Assembly (NCBI GenBank): GCA_963995505.1
Contig: OZ023195.1
Span: 2,500,109-2,564,108, forward strand
Length of the DNA stretch: 64,000 nt
Reading direction: 5' to 3'
Origin: Hypericum androsaemum
Taxonomy: Eukaryota; Streptophyta; Magnoliopsida; Malpighiales; Hypericaceae
Below, piece by piece: positions 24,225 through 37,829 of this stretch. The notes beneath the pieces are model-generated. The model was given only the letters and a program-made list of their open reading frames with translations. It did no database searches and was not told the DNA's origin. Positions within the stretch are counted from its first letter, which is position 1. Each line of letters opens with the position of its first letter. The position numbers and the translations under genes were made by a program.

Positions 24225-24745
24225 TATTACCGCAGTATTATTAGTCCCGAAAGCCAAAAACTTGTGGATGGTAAAAATTGAAAAATCATATGGCTAGTAG
24301 AAAAGATGTACCACGTCCCAAAAGTCTAAGGATGATAAAAAAGAATTGTCGGCAATTTTCTAACATTCTTTAGTTGGTATAAGTAGTATATTATTTGAAT
24401 AAGCACAACTAAACATACATTTTACTTAAATGTAATTTAAAAGTGCACAATCGATCATAGTTTCTATTTGAACCAAATTGACAATAAACATTATTCAACT
24501 AAAAAAGACATGCTAATCGAAAAGATATTCTATATTTACTGAATGAATAGACGGCAACAACAATTCGTAAGAAAAAATCCAGAACAACTATATGACATCG
24601 ATGATACCACAACCGGTAAAAGCATAAACACATCCATCTATGTGAGTTAGCTCCATAAAGGTAAGATAACTACATGTGGTTTGATTATTTCAGAGCTTAA
24701 GAACACTTAGGGCCCAATCTTTAATTTATTTTTCCAAAAAAAGTT

Positions 24746-24780
24746 AAACCCTAATACTAACCCTAACAATGAACCCTAAT
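24746..24780 (+). repeat. Telomere-like block of the array unit (example)
   Basis: It contains AAACCCTAATACTAACCC and then two further CCCTAA cores, an imperfect run of the plant telomere repeat CCCTAAA. The same block recurs near 26878, 31388, 33449, 35575, 37708 and 48108, once per full-length unit. It is absent from the 982-bp units. Confidence 0.8.
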
Positions 24781-26997
24781 TTTTAAAATTTTCAACAAAA
24801 ATTTGAAAAAATGGAATATTTTGAAATCTTTCAAAAAAAAAATAGAAAATATGAATAAAAAACATATTTGAATTTGATTCAAATTTAGCGATTTATAATT
24901 CGTATTTGAATTTTTCCTTGGACGAATCAAATACGATTCAAGATTTATACAAATTCGTTCAAATTTGAACAATGATCAGGTCTAGGTTATGGAGCCTTCA
25001 TGTGTAGTAATCAATTATCACATATCTTAAGGTTCGTATGCAGTGTCCAGATTATATTATTCTTCGATTCCATTTCAATATAATATTTTATATTTGTAAA
25101 ATTTGAACTAAATAACTCTTTAGATCTGCGTCTGACCAGAGTTTGCATGCGACCGCACAGCTAACGTAGGCCCGAGGTGTATTTTGGGTCATTCGTTCGC
25201 ACACATTTTTTTCTAGAAAAAATTTCAATATATATTTTCAATTGGTGATAAAGGCCCCAGTCGTAGTAAAAATATGTTGCGGTATTTTTTGAGAAATTTT
25301 TTTTGATAACAGAAAAATTATATTAAAAAAATCATGTACAGCTTGTACTGAGAAGGGGGAGACCATGGTTAACCCCAACTTCCTGGACATCCCCAAGAAG
25401 TTCAAAATATATTGCAGCTATATATGTAAATTATGTATTTTTTTTAATTAAACCCGCTTGTATTAGTAAAATCATTGTTGGAAAGTCTGAACCTAATAAA
25501 GCCTGTAGCTCCGACAGCGGATGAAGATTTCAATGAAACATCCAAAGTCTTATTCGAGACGTGGTCGTAACCCAATTGACCACCTAATTAGCCAAATACT
25601 AAATGTATATAAGGTTACATGAGCACAATTGGCCAAGATTAAAGCTAGATTCTATAATTACCAATCCATCGAATAAGACAAACAATTGATGAAATTCAAC
25701 GCAACCAAGTAGTCCGGTACAATCATTAGTCCGGTACAATCATTACATGAGCACAATGTGTTGCATTATTGGATCTAGCTTAACTGTCCAACAGTTAATC
25801 AACATAATATACATAAACAAAATTAAGTTATTAATATATTACGTAACTATACTTTTAAAAAATTGAAGTCGCCCACTGGGCGATTGCTAGAACATGAGAC
25901 ATGGGCATCTTGCTTTTTCGATAAAGTTGCCCAAAAAGAAGGTGGCTCCGAACCCACCACCAATGAATTAGAAAAAAGAAGTACAAGGGAAGAGTGGCAA
26001 ATTTTGGGCAAGTCCCACCACTCTTAATGTGCTGCTTCAAAAAGTCGCTTCATCCTGGTGGCCTATAATACGCATCTGGTTGCCAATTTTGGGCAAGTCT
26101 CCAACATTATTAATGTGCTGTTTCAAAAGGTTGCTTCATCCTTATAGTGCATTAAATTAATATACACCTTAATGGCTTTGAAAAATTACGGTTGAAACGT
26201 GGCTCAAGTTAATCCTAATCATTTTTAACATGAACTCGAATGTGATCCGACTGCTTGTTGACAACCGGGCATACTGATTAGTTTAGCTGTTTAGATTGGT
26301 GGCTTGAGACAAAAAAATGGTTTTTTGGAAAAATATATTTTTAACATGGCTAGTAGATATTACCGCAGGATTATTAGTCCCAAAAGCCAAAAACTTGTTG
26401 ATGGTAAAAATTGAAAAATCATATGGCTAGTAGAAAAGATGTACCACGTCCCAAAAGTCCAAGGATGATAAAAAAAAGAATTGTCGGCAATTTTTTTACA
26501 TTCTTTAGTTGGTATAAGTAGTATATTATTTGAATAAGCACAACTAAACATACATTTTACTTAAATGTAATTTAAAAGTGCACAATCGATCATAGTTTCT
26601 ATTTGAACCAAATTGACAATAAACATTATTCAACAAAAAAGACATGATAATCGAAAAGATATTTTATATTTAATGAATGAATAGACGGCAACAACAAATT
26701 GTAAGAAAAAATGCCGAATAACTATACGACATCGATGATACCACAACCGGTAAAAGCATAAATACTTCCATCTATGTGAGTTAACTCCATAAAAGTAAGA
26801 GAACTACATTTGATTTGATTATTTCAGAGCTAAGAATACTTAGGGCCCAATCTTTAATTTATTTTTTAAAAAAAAGTTAAACCCTAATACTAACCCTAAC
26901 TATGAACCCTAATTTTTAAAATTTTCAACAAAAATTTGAAAAAATGGAATATTTTGAAATCTTTCAAAAAAAATAGAAAATATGAATAAAAAATATA

Positions 26998-28346
26998 TGG
27001 CAAATTACTCTCACATCCCTGACCTTTGGTCACCCTCCCCCTAGAGTCCCTGACTTTTGGAAAATGATTGCCCTGTCCCTAAATTTTGATGATAATAGAC
27101 TCTCAGGTCCCTGACTGACATCATCGGCTCTTTTTTTCATTTTTGGTCATGGTAATGACCAAAATATCATTAAACAAAAAGTAAAAAAATCCACTCTCTT
27201 CAACCTTTGATCAAGAACAACCAACAACCAAAAAAATCAATCCAAAAATAAGATCAAACTAACCAAAATCAAGAACACAACCAAGAACATCAAGAACAAC
27301 ATAAAAAAATACTCAATTAACTAATGACCAAATTAAATTTGGGATGAACGCCTCTTCCGTCTTATCTCCAAGGGTCAACTTTTCAAAACTTCTATCGCCT
27401 GGCAATTTGTTCATACTATCACGAGACGATGAAAGAACGGACACCCATTAGGGAAATCTTGATAAAAATGCATACATCTACTATTCGAACAATCGATAGC
27501 ACTGTGGATCCAAGTGGACCGCAAATACGCATGCTTTCTATCCCCAATATCGATGGCTTCTCCCCGCTCAATCTCATAACCGAAACAGAACCAAAACTTT
27601 AAGTCGAGCAATTTCACGGCGAAAACTATTATAGCACCAAACCCCACAACTGTGCCCTAATCTATCCGCCATTCTAATTCCCAAATACTATAGTTTCTCG
27701 CAATCGTTAAATATTAAATCTCGGAGATTAGGGTTTAGCGGAGGGGCAAAGGGTACCTGAGCAGACGCGGGACCCGAGCTCCTTGTGCTGGAGGAGCTTC
27801 TTGCATTAATTGGTGGCGACAGTACGACATCGTGTGGCCTCGTCCCACTCCCAGTACATCTTCTTCTTCGCCACCTACCATGGCGCCGAATGAGAAAGCA
27901 GAGAGGAGGGAGGCGGCGTTGGCGATGCCAGGGTTTGGAGAAGAGGCCTTGGCCTTGATTTGCTTAATTGAGGCGGCGTCGTCGAGTGCCTCATCTTCCT
28001 AGCTCATCGCCTCACCATCGGATTTCTGGGTTTCGAGTTTTTTTTGTTGTTCTTGATGTTCTTGGTTAAGTTCTTGATTTTGGTTAGTTTAATCTTATTT
28101 TTGGATTAGTTTTTAGTTGTTGGTTGTTCTTGGTCAAAGGTTGAAGAGGGTGAATTTTTTTATTTTTGTTTAAGGGTATTTTGGTCATTTCTATCACCAA
28201 AAATGAAAAAAAAGAGCAGATGACGTCAGCCAGGGACCCGAGAGTCTATTATCATCAAAATTTAGGGACGGGACAATCATTTTTCAAAAGTCAGGGACGC
28301 AAGGGGGAGGGTGACCAAAGGTCAGAGACGTGAGAGTAATTTGTCA
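26998..28346. mobile_element. MULE-like terminal-inverted-repeat element, copy A
   Basis: About 1.35 kb. Long inverted repeats of about 110 bp (GGCAAATTACTCTCAC... and ...GTGAGAGTAATTTGTC) are flanked by near-identical 9-bp sequences AAAAATATA and CAAAATATA, as for Mutator-type elements. No transposase is seen. The middle (27640-28010) is GC-richer than the surroundings and looks like captured genic exons. On the minus strand it reads MYWEWDEATRCRTVATN and CKKLLQHKELGSRV up to a donor-like CTCAGGTACC, then MGFGAIIVFAVKLLDLKFWF. I do not recognise the source gene. Confidence 0.78.
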
Positions 28347-29682
28347 CAAAATATAATCAAATTTGATTCAAATTTAGCAATTTATAATTCGTATTTGAAT
28401 TTATCCTTAGACGAATCAAATACGATTCAAGATTTATACGAATTCGAATTAGTTCAAATTCGAACAATGATCAGGTCTAGGTTATGGAGCCTTCGTGTGT
28501 AGTAATCAATTATCACATATCTTATGGTTCGTATGCAATGTCCAGATTACATATAATATTTCAATATAAAATTTATATTCGTAAAATTTGAACTAAATAA
28601 CTCTTTAGATCTGCGTCTGACGGGAGTTTGCACGCGACTGCACGGCTAACGGAGGCCCGAGGTGTATTTTGGGTCATTCGTTCGCACACATTTTTTTTCT
28701 AGAAAAAATTTCAATATATATTTTCAATCGGTGATATAGGCCCGAGTCGTAGTATAAATGTGTTGTGGTATTTTTTTGAGAATTTTTTTTTGATAACTGA
28801 AAGGTTATATTAAAAAAATTATGTACAGCTTGTACAGAGAAGGGGTAGACCATGGTTAACCCCAACTTCCTGGACATCCCCAAGAAGTTCAAAATATATT
28901 GCAGCTATATATGTAAATTATGTACATTTTAAAAAAAATTAAACCTGCTTGTATTAGTAAAATCATTGTCGGGAAGTCCGAACCTAATAAAGCATGCAGT
29001 TTCAACAGCGGATGAAGATTCCAATGAAACGTCCAAAGTCCTACTCGAGACGTGGTCATAATTCAATTGACCACCTAATTAACCGAATGCGAAATGTATA
29101 TGAGGTTACATGAGCATAATTGGCCAAGATTAAAGCTAGATTCTATAATTACCGATTCATCGAATAAGACCCAGAATTGATGAAATTCACCGCAACCAAG
29201 TAGTCCGGTACAATCATTAGTCCGGTACAATCATTACATTATCACTGTGCTGCATTATTGGATCTAGCTTAACTGTCCAACAGTTAATCAACATAATATA
29301 CATATACAAAATTAAGTTATTAATATATAACCTAACTGTACTTTTAAAAAATTGAAGTCGCCCACTGGGCGATTGTTAGAACATGAGACATAGGCATCTT
29401 GCTTTTTCGATAAAGTTATCCAAAAAGAAAGTGACTCCGAAGCCACCACCAATGAATTAGAAAAAAAGAGGTACAAAGGAAGAGTGGCAAATTTTGGGCA
29501 AGTCCCACCACTCTTAATGTGCTGCTTCAAAAAGTCGCTTCATCCTGGTGGGCAAGTCTCCAACATTATTAATGTGCTATTTCAAAAGGTTGCTTCATCC
29601 TTATAGTGCATTAAATTTATACACACCTCAATGGCTTTGAAAAATTACGGTTGGAACGTGACTCAAGTTAATCCTGATCATT

Positions 29683-29879
29683 ACGGGTCTGCCTCCGAGG
29701 TACTCTTTCCCTATCACGAATTTTTTCCATCGAGTTTTCTCGTGATAGGGTTTTGACGAGGCCGGCTGTCGCAACCTCACAAGTGGCCGAGAGGGGCCCT
29801 TGCACTAAGTAGGTTGTTATTGGCCTTTTATTTATTTACCTCTAGGGGCTTTTGCCTCTCTCTTTCTACCCAAAAAAAG
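29683..29879 (+). mobile_element. Short polyA-tailed retroposon (SINE or truncated LINE end), copy A
   Basis: 197 bp ending in CCCAAAAAAAG and flanked by 18-bp target duplications (AAGTTAATCCTGATCATT, one mismatch on the right). It contains an inverted repeat CCTATCACGA...TCGTGATAGG, which could fold. I see no clear tRNA-type A/B boxes, so SINE versus LINE 3' end is open. Confidence 0.78.
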
Positions 29880-30190
29880 AAGTTAATCCTGTTCATTTTT
29901 AAGATGAACTCGAATGTGATCTGAATGCTTGTTAACAATCGGGCATACTGATTAGTTTAGCTGTTTAGATTGGTCGCTTGAGACAAAAAAATGTTTTTTT
30001 GAAAAAATATATTTTTAACATGGCAAGTAGATATTACCGCAGTATTATTAGTCCCAAAAGCCCAAAACTTGTGGATGGTAAAAATTGAAAAATCATATGG
30101 CTAGTAGAAAAGATGTACCACATCCCAAAAGTCCAAGGATGATAAAAAAGAATTGTCGGCAATTTTCTAACATTCTTTAGTTGTTATAAG

Positions 30191-31019
30191 CAAGGTTGTT
30201 AGGATCTAGAGTTAACTCATGGGATCTTAGAATTTTACGATTCACCATGGGCAAAACGAGTCAGAGCTTGTGCAAGGTTTAGAGTCGAGCGGGATCTGTG
30301 GGATCTGAGTGATAACTCCTAAGATCCTGAGATCTGCGAGTTAACTCCTAAGACCCTGAGACCTACAAGTTGGAGCGGTGGATGTTTCTCAGCACTTCCA
30401 AGGGAGAGAGAGAGAGAGGGATAAGGGGTTATCTTTCGTTTAACATTTTAATAATATATATTATTTGGATAACTATACTTCTTTTATTATTTACTATGTA
30501 GACCAAAACACAAAAATCTACTATACTATGCTTAATATTTTTAATAATATTTATTATTCGGATAACTATTAATCGACTAAAATACTTAAGATAACAAGAT
30601 TGGTCATTGTTGAGCACATAAATTAATAATCAAATTTATATTAATTAATATCACTGAAGTTAATAGTTTTCGAGCTATTTAAATCTATATTTTTATCCGA
30701 CCAATTTTTTCCACTTATTTCTTTTACATCAAATTTGATGTTTATTTTATTTTCTTTATTGTTCGTCAATCACATTATGTAATCTATAGATACGTAGTGA
30801 ATTATCATTAAAAAATATATTGAATTGAGATTTTTGTGTGTAAATAAATGAAGAAAAATTGGTCATTAGTGAAAAAAGTTTATGAAAAGGTTATTAATCT
30901 TAGTTATTTTTATAATTTTGTCTATTTTGTGGATCTTACGATCTGTGTTACGATACTACGATATGTGCTTTCTTCACGTCCAAACAATCTTTAGTGGAAT
31001 CCCAATTTTGACAACCTTG
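30191..31019. mobile_element. hAT-like MITE, copy A
   Basis: 829 bp, starting CAAGGTTGTTAGG and ending TTGACAACCTTG, so the ends are inverted repeats. It is flanked by 8-bp duplications GTTATAAG and GGTATAAG (one mismatch). Units without it read straight through TTGGTATAAGTAGTA. There is no coding capacity. The 8-bp duplication favours hAT. Confidence 0.8.
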
Positions 31020-34000
31020 GGTATAAGTAGTATATTATTTGAATAAGCACAACTAAACATACATTTTACTTAAATGTAACTTAAAAGTGCACAATCGATC
31101 ATAGTTTCTATTTGAACCAAATTGACAATAAACATTATTCAACAAAAAAAGACATGCTAATCGAAAATATATTTTATATTTGATGAATGAATAGACGGCA
31201 ACAACAATTCGAAAGAAAAAACCTAGAATAACTATACGACATCGATGATACCACAACCGGTAAAAATATAAACACATCCATCTGTGTGAGTTAGCTCCAT
31301 AAAGGTAAGAGAACTACATGTAGTTTGATTATTTCAGAGCTAAGAATACTTAGGGCCCAATCTTTAATTTATTTTTCCAAAAAAAGTTAAACCCTAATAC
31401 TAACCCTAACTATGAACCATAATTTTTAAAATTTTCAACAAAAATTCAAAAAATATGGAATATTTTGAAATCTTTCAAAAAAATTTTGAAAATATGAATA
31501 AAAAATATATTTGAATTTGATTCGAATTTAACGATTTATAATTTGTATTTGAATTTGTCCTTGGACGAATCACATACGATTCAAAATTTGTACGAATTTG
31601 AATTCGTTCAAATTCGAACAATGATCAGGTCTAGGTTATGGAGCCTTCGTGTGTAGTAATCAATTATCACATATCTTACGGTCCGTATGCAGTGTCCAGA
31701 TTATAGTATTCTTCGATTCTATTTTAATATAATATTTTATATTCATAAAATTTGAACTAAATAATTCTTTAGATCTGCGTCTCACGGGAGTTTGCATGCG
31801 ACCGCATGGCTAACGTAGGCCCGAGGTGTATTTTGGGTCATTCGTTCGCACACATTTTTTTCTAGAAAAATTTTCAATATATATTTTCAATAGGTGATAA
31901 AGGCCCGAGTCGTAGTATAAATGTGTTGCGGTATTTTTTTGAGAATTTTTTTTTGATAACTGAAATATTATTTAAAATATATTGCAGCTATATATGTAAC
32001 TTATGTACATTTTTTTTAATTAAACCTGCTTGTATTAGTAAAATCATTGTCGGGAAGTCTGAACTTAATAAAGCCTACAGTTCCGACAGCAGATGAAGAT
32101 TCCAATGAAATGTCCAAAGTTCTACTCGAGACGTGGTCGTAACCCAATTGATCACCTAATTAGCCGAATGCGAAATGCATATAAGGTTACATGAGCACAA
32201 TTGGCCAAGATTAAAGTTAGATTCTATAATTACCAATCCATCAAATAAGACACAGAATTGATGAAATTCACCGCAATCAAGTTGTCCGGTACAATCATTA
32301 GTCTGGTACAATCATTACATGAGCACAATGTGTTGCATTATTGGATCTAGCTTAACTGTCCAACAGTTAATCAACATAATATACATATACAAAATTAAGT
32401 TATTAATATATTACGTAACTATACTTTTAACAAATTGAAGTCGCCCACTGGGCCATTGTTAGAACATGAGACATGGGCATCTTGCTTTTTCGATAAAGTT
32501 GCCCATAAAGAAAGTGGCTCCGAACCCATCACCACTGAGTTAGAAAAAAGAGGTACAAGGGAAGAGTGGTAAAATTTGGGCAAGTCCCACCACTCTTTAT
32601 GTGCTGCTTCAAAAAGTCGCTTCATCCTGGTGTCCCATAATACACATTTAGTTGCCAATTTTGGGCAAGTCTCCAACATTATTAATGTGCTGTTTCAAAA
32701 GGTAGCTTCATCCTTATAGTGCGTTAAATTAATACACACCTCAATGGCTTTGAAAAATTACGGTTGGAACGTGGCTCAAGTTAATCCTGATCATTTTTAA
32801 CATGAACTCGAATGTTATCCGACTGCTTGTTGACAACCGGACATACTAGTTAGTTTAGCTGTTTAGATTGGTCGCTTGAGACAAAAAAATGTTTTTTTGA
32901 AAAGATATATTTTTAACATGGCTATTAGATATTACCGCAGTATTATTAGTCCCAAAAGCCAAAAACTTGTGGATGGTAAAAATTGAAAAATCATATGGCT
33001 AGTAGAAAAGATGTACCACGTCCCAAAAGTCCAAGGATGATAAAAAAGAATTGTCGGCAATTTTCTAACATTCTTTAGTTGGTATAAGTAGTATATTATT
33101 TGAATAAGCACAAATAAACATATATTTTACTTAAATGTAACTTAAAAGTGCACAATCGATCGTAGTTTCTATTTGAACCAAATTGACAATAAACATTATT
33201 CTACAAAAAAATACATGCTAATCGAAAAGATATTTTATATTTAATGAATGAATAGACGGCAACAACAATTCGAAAGAAAAAATCGAGAACAACTATACGG
33301 CATCAATTATACCACAACCGGTAAAAGCATAAACACATCCATCTGTGTGAGTTAGTTCCATAAAGGTAAGAAAACTGCATGTGGTTTGATTATTTCAGAG
33401 CTAAGAATACTTAGAGCCCAATCTTTAATTTAGTTTTCCAAAAAAAGTTAAACCCTAATACTAACCCGAACTATGAACCCTAATTTTTAAAATTTTCAAC
33501 AAAAATTAAAAAAAGGAATATTTTGAAATCTTTTAAAAAAATTAGGAAAATATGAATAAAAAATATATTTGAATTTGATTCGAATTTAGCGATTTATAAT
33601 TCGTATTTGAATTTGTCCTTGGACGAATCAAATACGATTCAAGATTTATACGAATTGAAATTCGTTCAAATTCGAACAATGATAAGTCTATGTTATGTAG
33701 CCTTCGTTTGTAGTAATCAATTATCACATATTTTACGGTTCGTATGCAGTGTCCAGATTATAGTATTTTGCGATTCCATTTCAATATAATATTTTATATT
33801 CATAAAATTTGAACTAAATAACTCTTTAGATTTGCGTCTGACGGGAGTTTGCATGCAACCGCACGGCTAACGGAGGCCCGACGTGTATTTTGGGTCATTT
33901 GTTCGCACACATTTTTTTCTAGAAGAATTTTCAACATATATTTTCAATCGGTGATATAGGCCCGAGTCGTAGTATAAATGTGTTGCGGCATTTTTTTTAG

Positions 34001-37000
34001 AATATTTTTTTTTATAAACTGAAAGATTATATTAGAAAAATTATGTACAGCTTGTACAGAGAAGGGGTAGACCATGGTTAACCCCAACTTCATGGACATC
34101 CCCAGGAAGTTCAACATATATTGCAGCTATATATGTAAATTATGTATATTTTTTTTAGAATTAAACCTGATTTTATTAGTAAAACCATTGTCGAGAAGTT
34201 TGAACCTAATAAAGCCTGCAGTTCTGACATCGGATCAAAATTCCAATGAAACATCCAAAGTCCTACTCGAGACATGGTCGTAACTCAATTGACCACCTAA
34301 TTAACCGAATGCAAAATATATACAAGGTTACACGAGCACAATTGGCCAAGATTAAAGCTAGATTCTATAATTACCTTTTCATCGAATAAGACACACAATT
34401 GATGAAATTCACCGCAACCAAGTAGTCCGGTACAATCATTACATGAGCACAATGTGTTGCGTTATTGGATCTAGCTTAACTGTCCAACAGTTAATCAATA
34501 TAATATACATATACAAAATTAGTTACTAATTTATTACGTAACTATACTTTTAAAAAATTGAAGGAGCCCACTGGGCGTTTGTTAGAAAATGAGACATGGG
34601 CATCTTGTTTTTTCGATAAAGTTGCCCAAAAAGAAAGTGGCTCCGAACCCACCACCAATGAATTAGAAAAAAGAGGTACAAGGGAAGAGTGGCAAATATA
34701 GGGCAAGTCCCACCACTCTTTATGTGCTGCATCAAAAAGTCGCTTCATCCTGGTGGCCTATATTACACATCGAGTTGCCATTTTTGGGCAAGTCTCCAAC
34801 ATTATTAATGTGCTGTTTCAAAAGGTTGTTTCATCCTTATAGTGCATTAAATTAATACACACCTCAATGGCTTCGAAAACTTACCGTTGGAACGTGGCTC
34901 AAGTTAATCCTGGTCGCTTTTAACTTGAACTCGAATGTGATCCGACTGCTTGTTGACAACCGGGCATACTGATTAGTTTAGCTGTTTAGATTGGTCGCTT
35001 GAGACAAAAAAATATTTTTTTGAAAAAATATATTTTTAACATGGCTAATAGATATTACCGCAGTATTATTAGTCCAGAAAGCCAAAAACTTGTGGATGGT
35101 AAAACTTGAAAAATCATATGGCTAGTAGAAAAGATGTACCACGTCCCAAAAGTCCAAGGATGATAAAAAAGAATTGTCGGCAATTTTCTAACATTCTTTA
35201 GTTGGTATAAGTAGTATATTATTTGAATAAGCACAACTAAACATACATTTTACTTAAATGTAATTTAAAAGTGCACAATCGATCATAGTTTCTATTTGAA
35301 CCAAATTGACAATAAACATTATTCAACTAAAAAAGACATGCTAATCGAAAAGATATTCTATATTTACTGAATGAATAGACGGCAACAACAATTCGTAAGA
35401 AAAAATCCAGAACAACTATATGACATCGATGATACCACAACCGGTAAAAGCATAAACACATCCATCTATGTTTGTTAGCTCCATAAAGGAAAGAGAACTA
35501 CATGTGGTTTGATTATTTCAGAACTTAAGAACACTTAGGGCCCAATCTTTAATTTATTTTTCCAAAAAAAGTTAAACCCTAATACTAACCCTAACAATGA
35601 ACCCTAATTTTTAAAATATTCAACAAAAATTTGAAAAAATAGAATATTTTGAAATCTTTCAAAAAACAATTGGAAAATATGAATAAAAAATATATTTGAA
35701 TTTGATTCAAATTTAGCGATTTATAATTCGAATTTGAATTTTTCCTTGGACGAATCAAATACGATTCAAGATTTATACAAATTCGTTCAAATTTGAACAA
35801 TGATCAAGTCTAGGTTATGGAGCCTTCGTGTGTAGTAATCAATTATCACATATCTTAAGGTTCGTATGCAGTGTCCAGATTATAGTATTCTTCGATTCCA
35901 TTTCAATATAATATTTTATATTCGTAAAATTTGAACTAAATAACTCTTTAGATCTGCATCTGACCGGAGTTTGCATGCGACCGCACGGCTAACGTAGGCC
36001 CGAGGTGTATTTTGGGTCATTCGTTCGCACACATTTTTTTCTAGAAAAATTTTCAATATATATTTTCAATTGGTGATAAAGGCCCCAATCGTAGTATAAA
36101 TATGTTGCGGTATTTTTTTGAGAATTTTTTTTGATAACTGAAAGATTATATTAAAAAAATTATGTACAGCTTGTACTGAGAAGGGGTAGTCCATGGTTAA
36201 CCCCAACTTCCTGGTCATCCCCAAGAAGTTCAAAATATATTGCAGCTATATATGTAAATTATGTATTTTTTTTTCAATTAAACCCGCTTGTATTAGTAAA
36301 ATCATTGTCGGGAAGTCTGAACTTAATAAAGCCTACAGTTCCGACAGCGGATGAAGATTCCAATGAAACGTCCAAAGTTCTACTCGAGACGTGGTTGTAA
36401 CCCAATTGACCACCTAATTAGCCGAATGCGAAATGCATATAAGGTTACATGAGCACAATTGGCCAAGATTAAAGCTAGATTCTATAATTACCAATCCATC
36501 GAATAAGACAAACAATTGATGAAATTCAACGCAACCAAATAGTCCGGTACAATCATTAGTCCGGTACAATCATTACATGAGCACAATGTGTTGCATTATT
36601 GGATCTAGCTTAACTGTCCAACAGTTAATCAACATAATATACATAAACAAAATTAAGTTATTAATATATTACGTAACTATACTTTTAAAAAATTGAAGTC
36701 GCCCACTGGGCGATTGCTAGAACATGAGACATGGGCATTTTGCTTTTTTGATAAAGTTGCCCAAAAAGAAGGTAGCTCCGAACCCACCACCAATGAATTA
36801 GAAAAAAGAGGTACAAGGGAAGAGTGGCAAATTTTGGGCAAGTCCTACCACTCTTAATGTGCTGCTTCAAAAAGTCGCTTCATCCTGGTGGCCTATAATA
36901 CACATCTGGTTGCCAATTTTGGGCAAGTCTCCAACATTATTAATGTGCTGTTTCAAAAGATTGATTCATCCTTATAGTGCATTAAATTAATATACACCTC

Positions 37001-37829
37001 AATGGCTTTGAAAAATTACGGTTGAAACGTGGCTCAAGTTAATCCAGATCATTTTTAACATGAACTCGAATGTGATCCGACTGCTTGTTGACAACCGGGC
37101 ATACTGATTAGTTTAGCTGTTTAGATTGGTCGCTTGAGACAAAAAAATGGTTTTTTGAAAAAATATATTTTAAACATGGCTAGTAGATATTATCGCAGTA
37201 TTATTAGTCTCAAAAGCCAAAAACTTGTTGATGGTAAAAATTGAAAAATCATATGGCTCGTAGAAAAGATGTACCACGTCCCAAAAGTCCAAGGATGATA
37301 AAAAAAAGAATTGTCGGCAATTTTCTTACATTCTTTAGTTGGTATAAGTAGTATATTATTTGAATAAGCACAACTAATCATACATTTTACTTAAATGTAA
37401 TTTAAAAGTGCACAATCGATGATAGTTTCTATTTGAACCAAATTGACAATAAACATTATTCAACAAAAAAAGACATGCTAATCGAAAAGATATTTTATAT
37501 TTAATGAATGAATAGACGGCAACAACAATTTGTAAGAAAAAATGCCGAATAACTATACGACATCGATGATACCACAACCGGTAAAAGCATAAATACTTCC
37601 ATCTGTGTGAGTTAACTCCATAAAGGTAAGAGAACTGCATGTGATTTGATTATTTCAGAGCTAAGAATACTTTGGGCCCAATCTTTAATTTATTTTTAAA
37701 AAAAAGTTAAACCCTAATACTAACCCTAACTATGAACCCTAATTTTTAAAATTTTCAACAAAAATTCAAAAAATAATGGAATATTTTGAAATCTTTCAAA
37801 AAAAATAGAAAATATGAATAAAAAATATA

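Larger units (their letters stand above)
24225..35052. repeat. First block of the 10.83-kb segmental duplication (units 1-4)
   Basis: Unit anchors and all three transposon insertions in this block reappear 10,828-10,831 bp further on, in the same order and orientation. Shared private variants confirm it: units 1 and 5 both read CTTAAGAACACTTAGG where other units read CTAAGAATACTTAGG. Confidence 0.88.

Noticed and set aside
24746..24780. A true interstitial telomere or former chromosome end
   Set aside because: The CCCTAA cores are few, imperfectly spaced and part of each array unit, so this is a motif in the unit rather than a telomere fusion.
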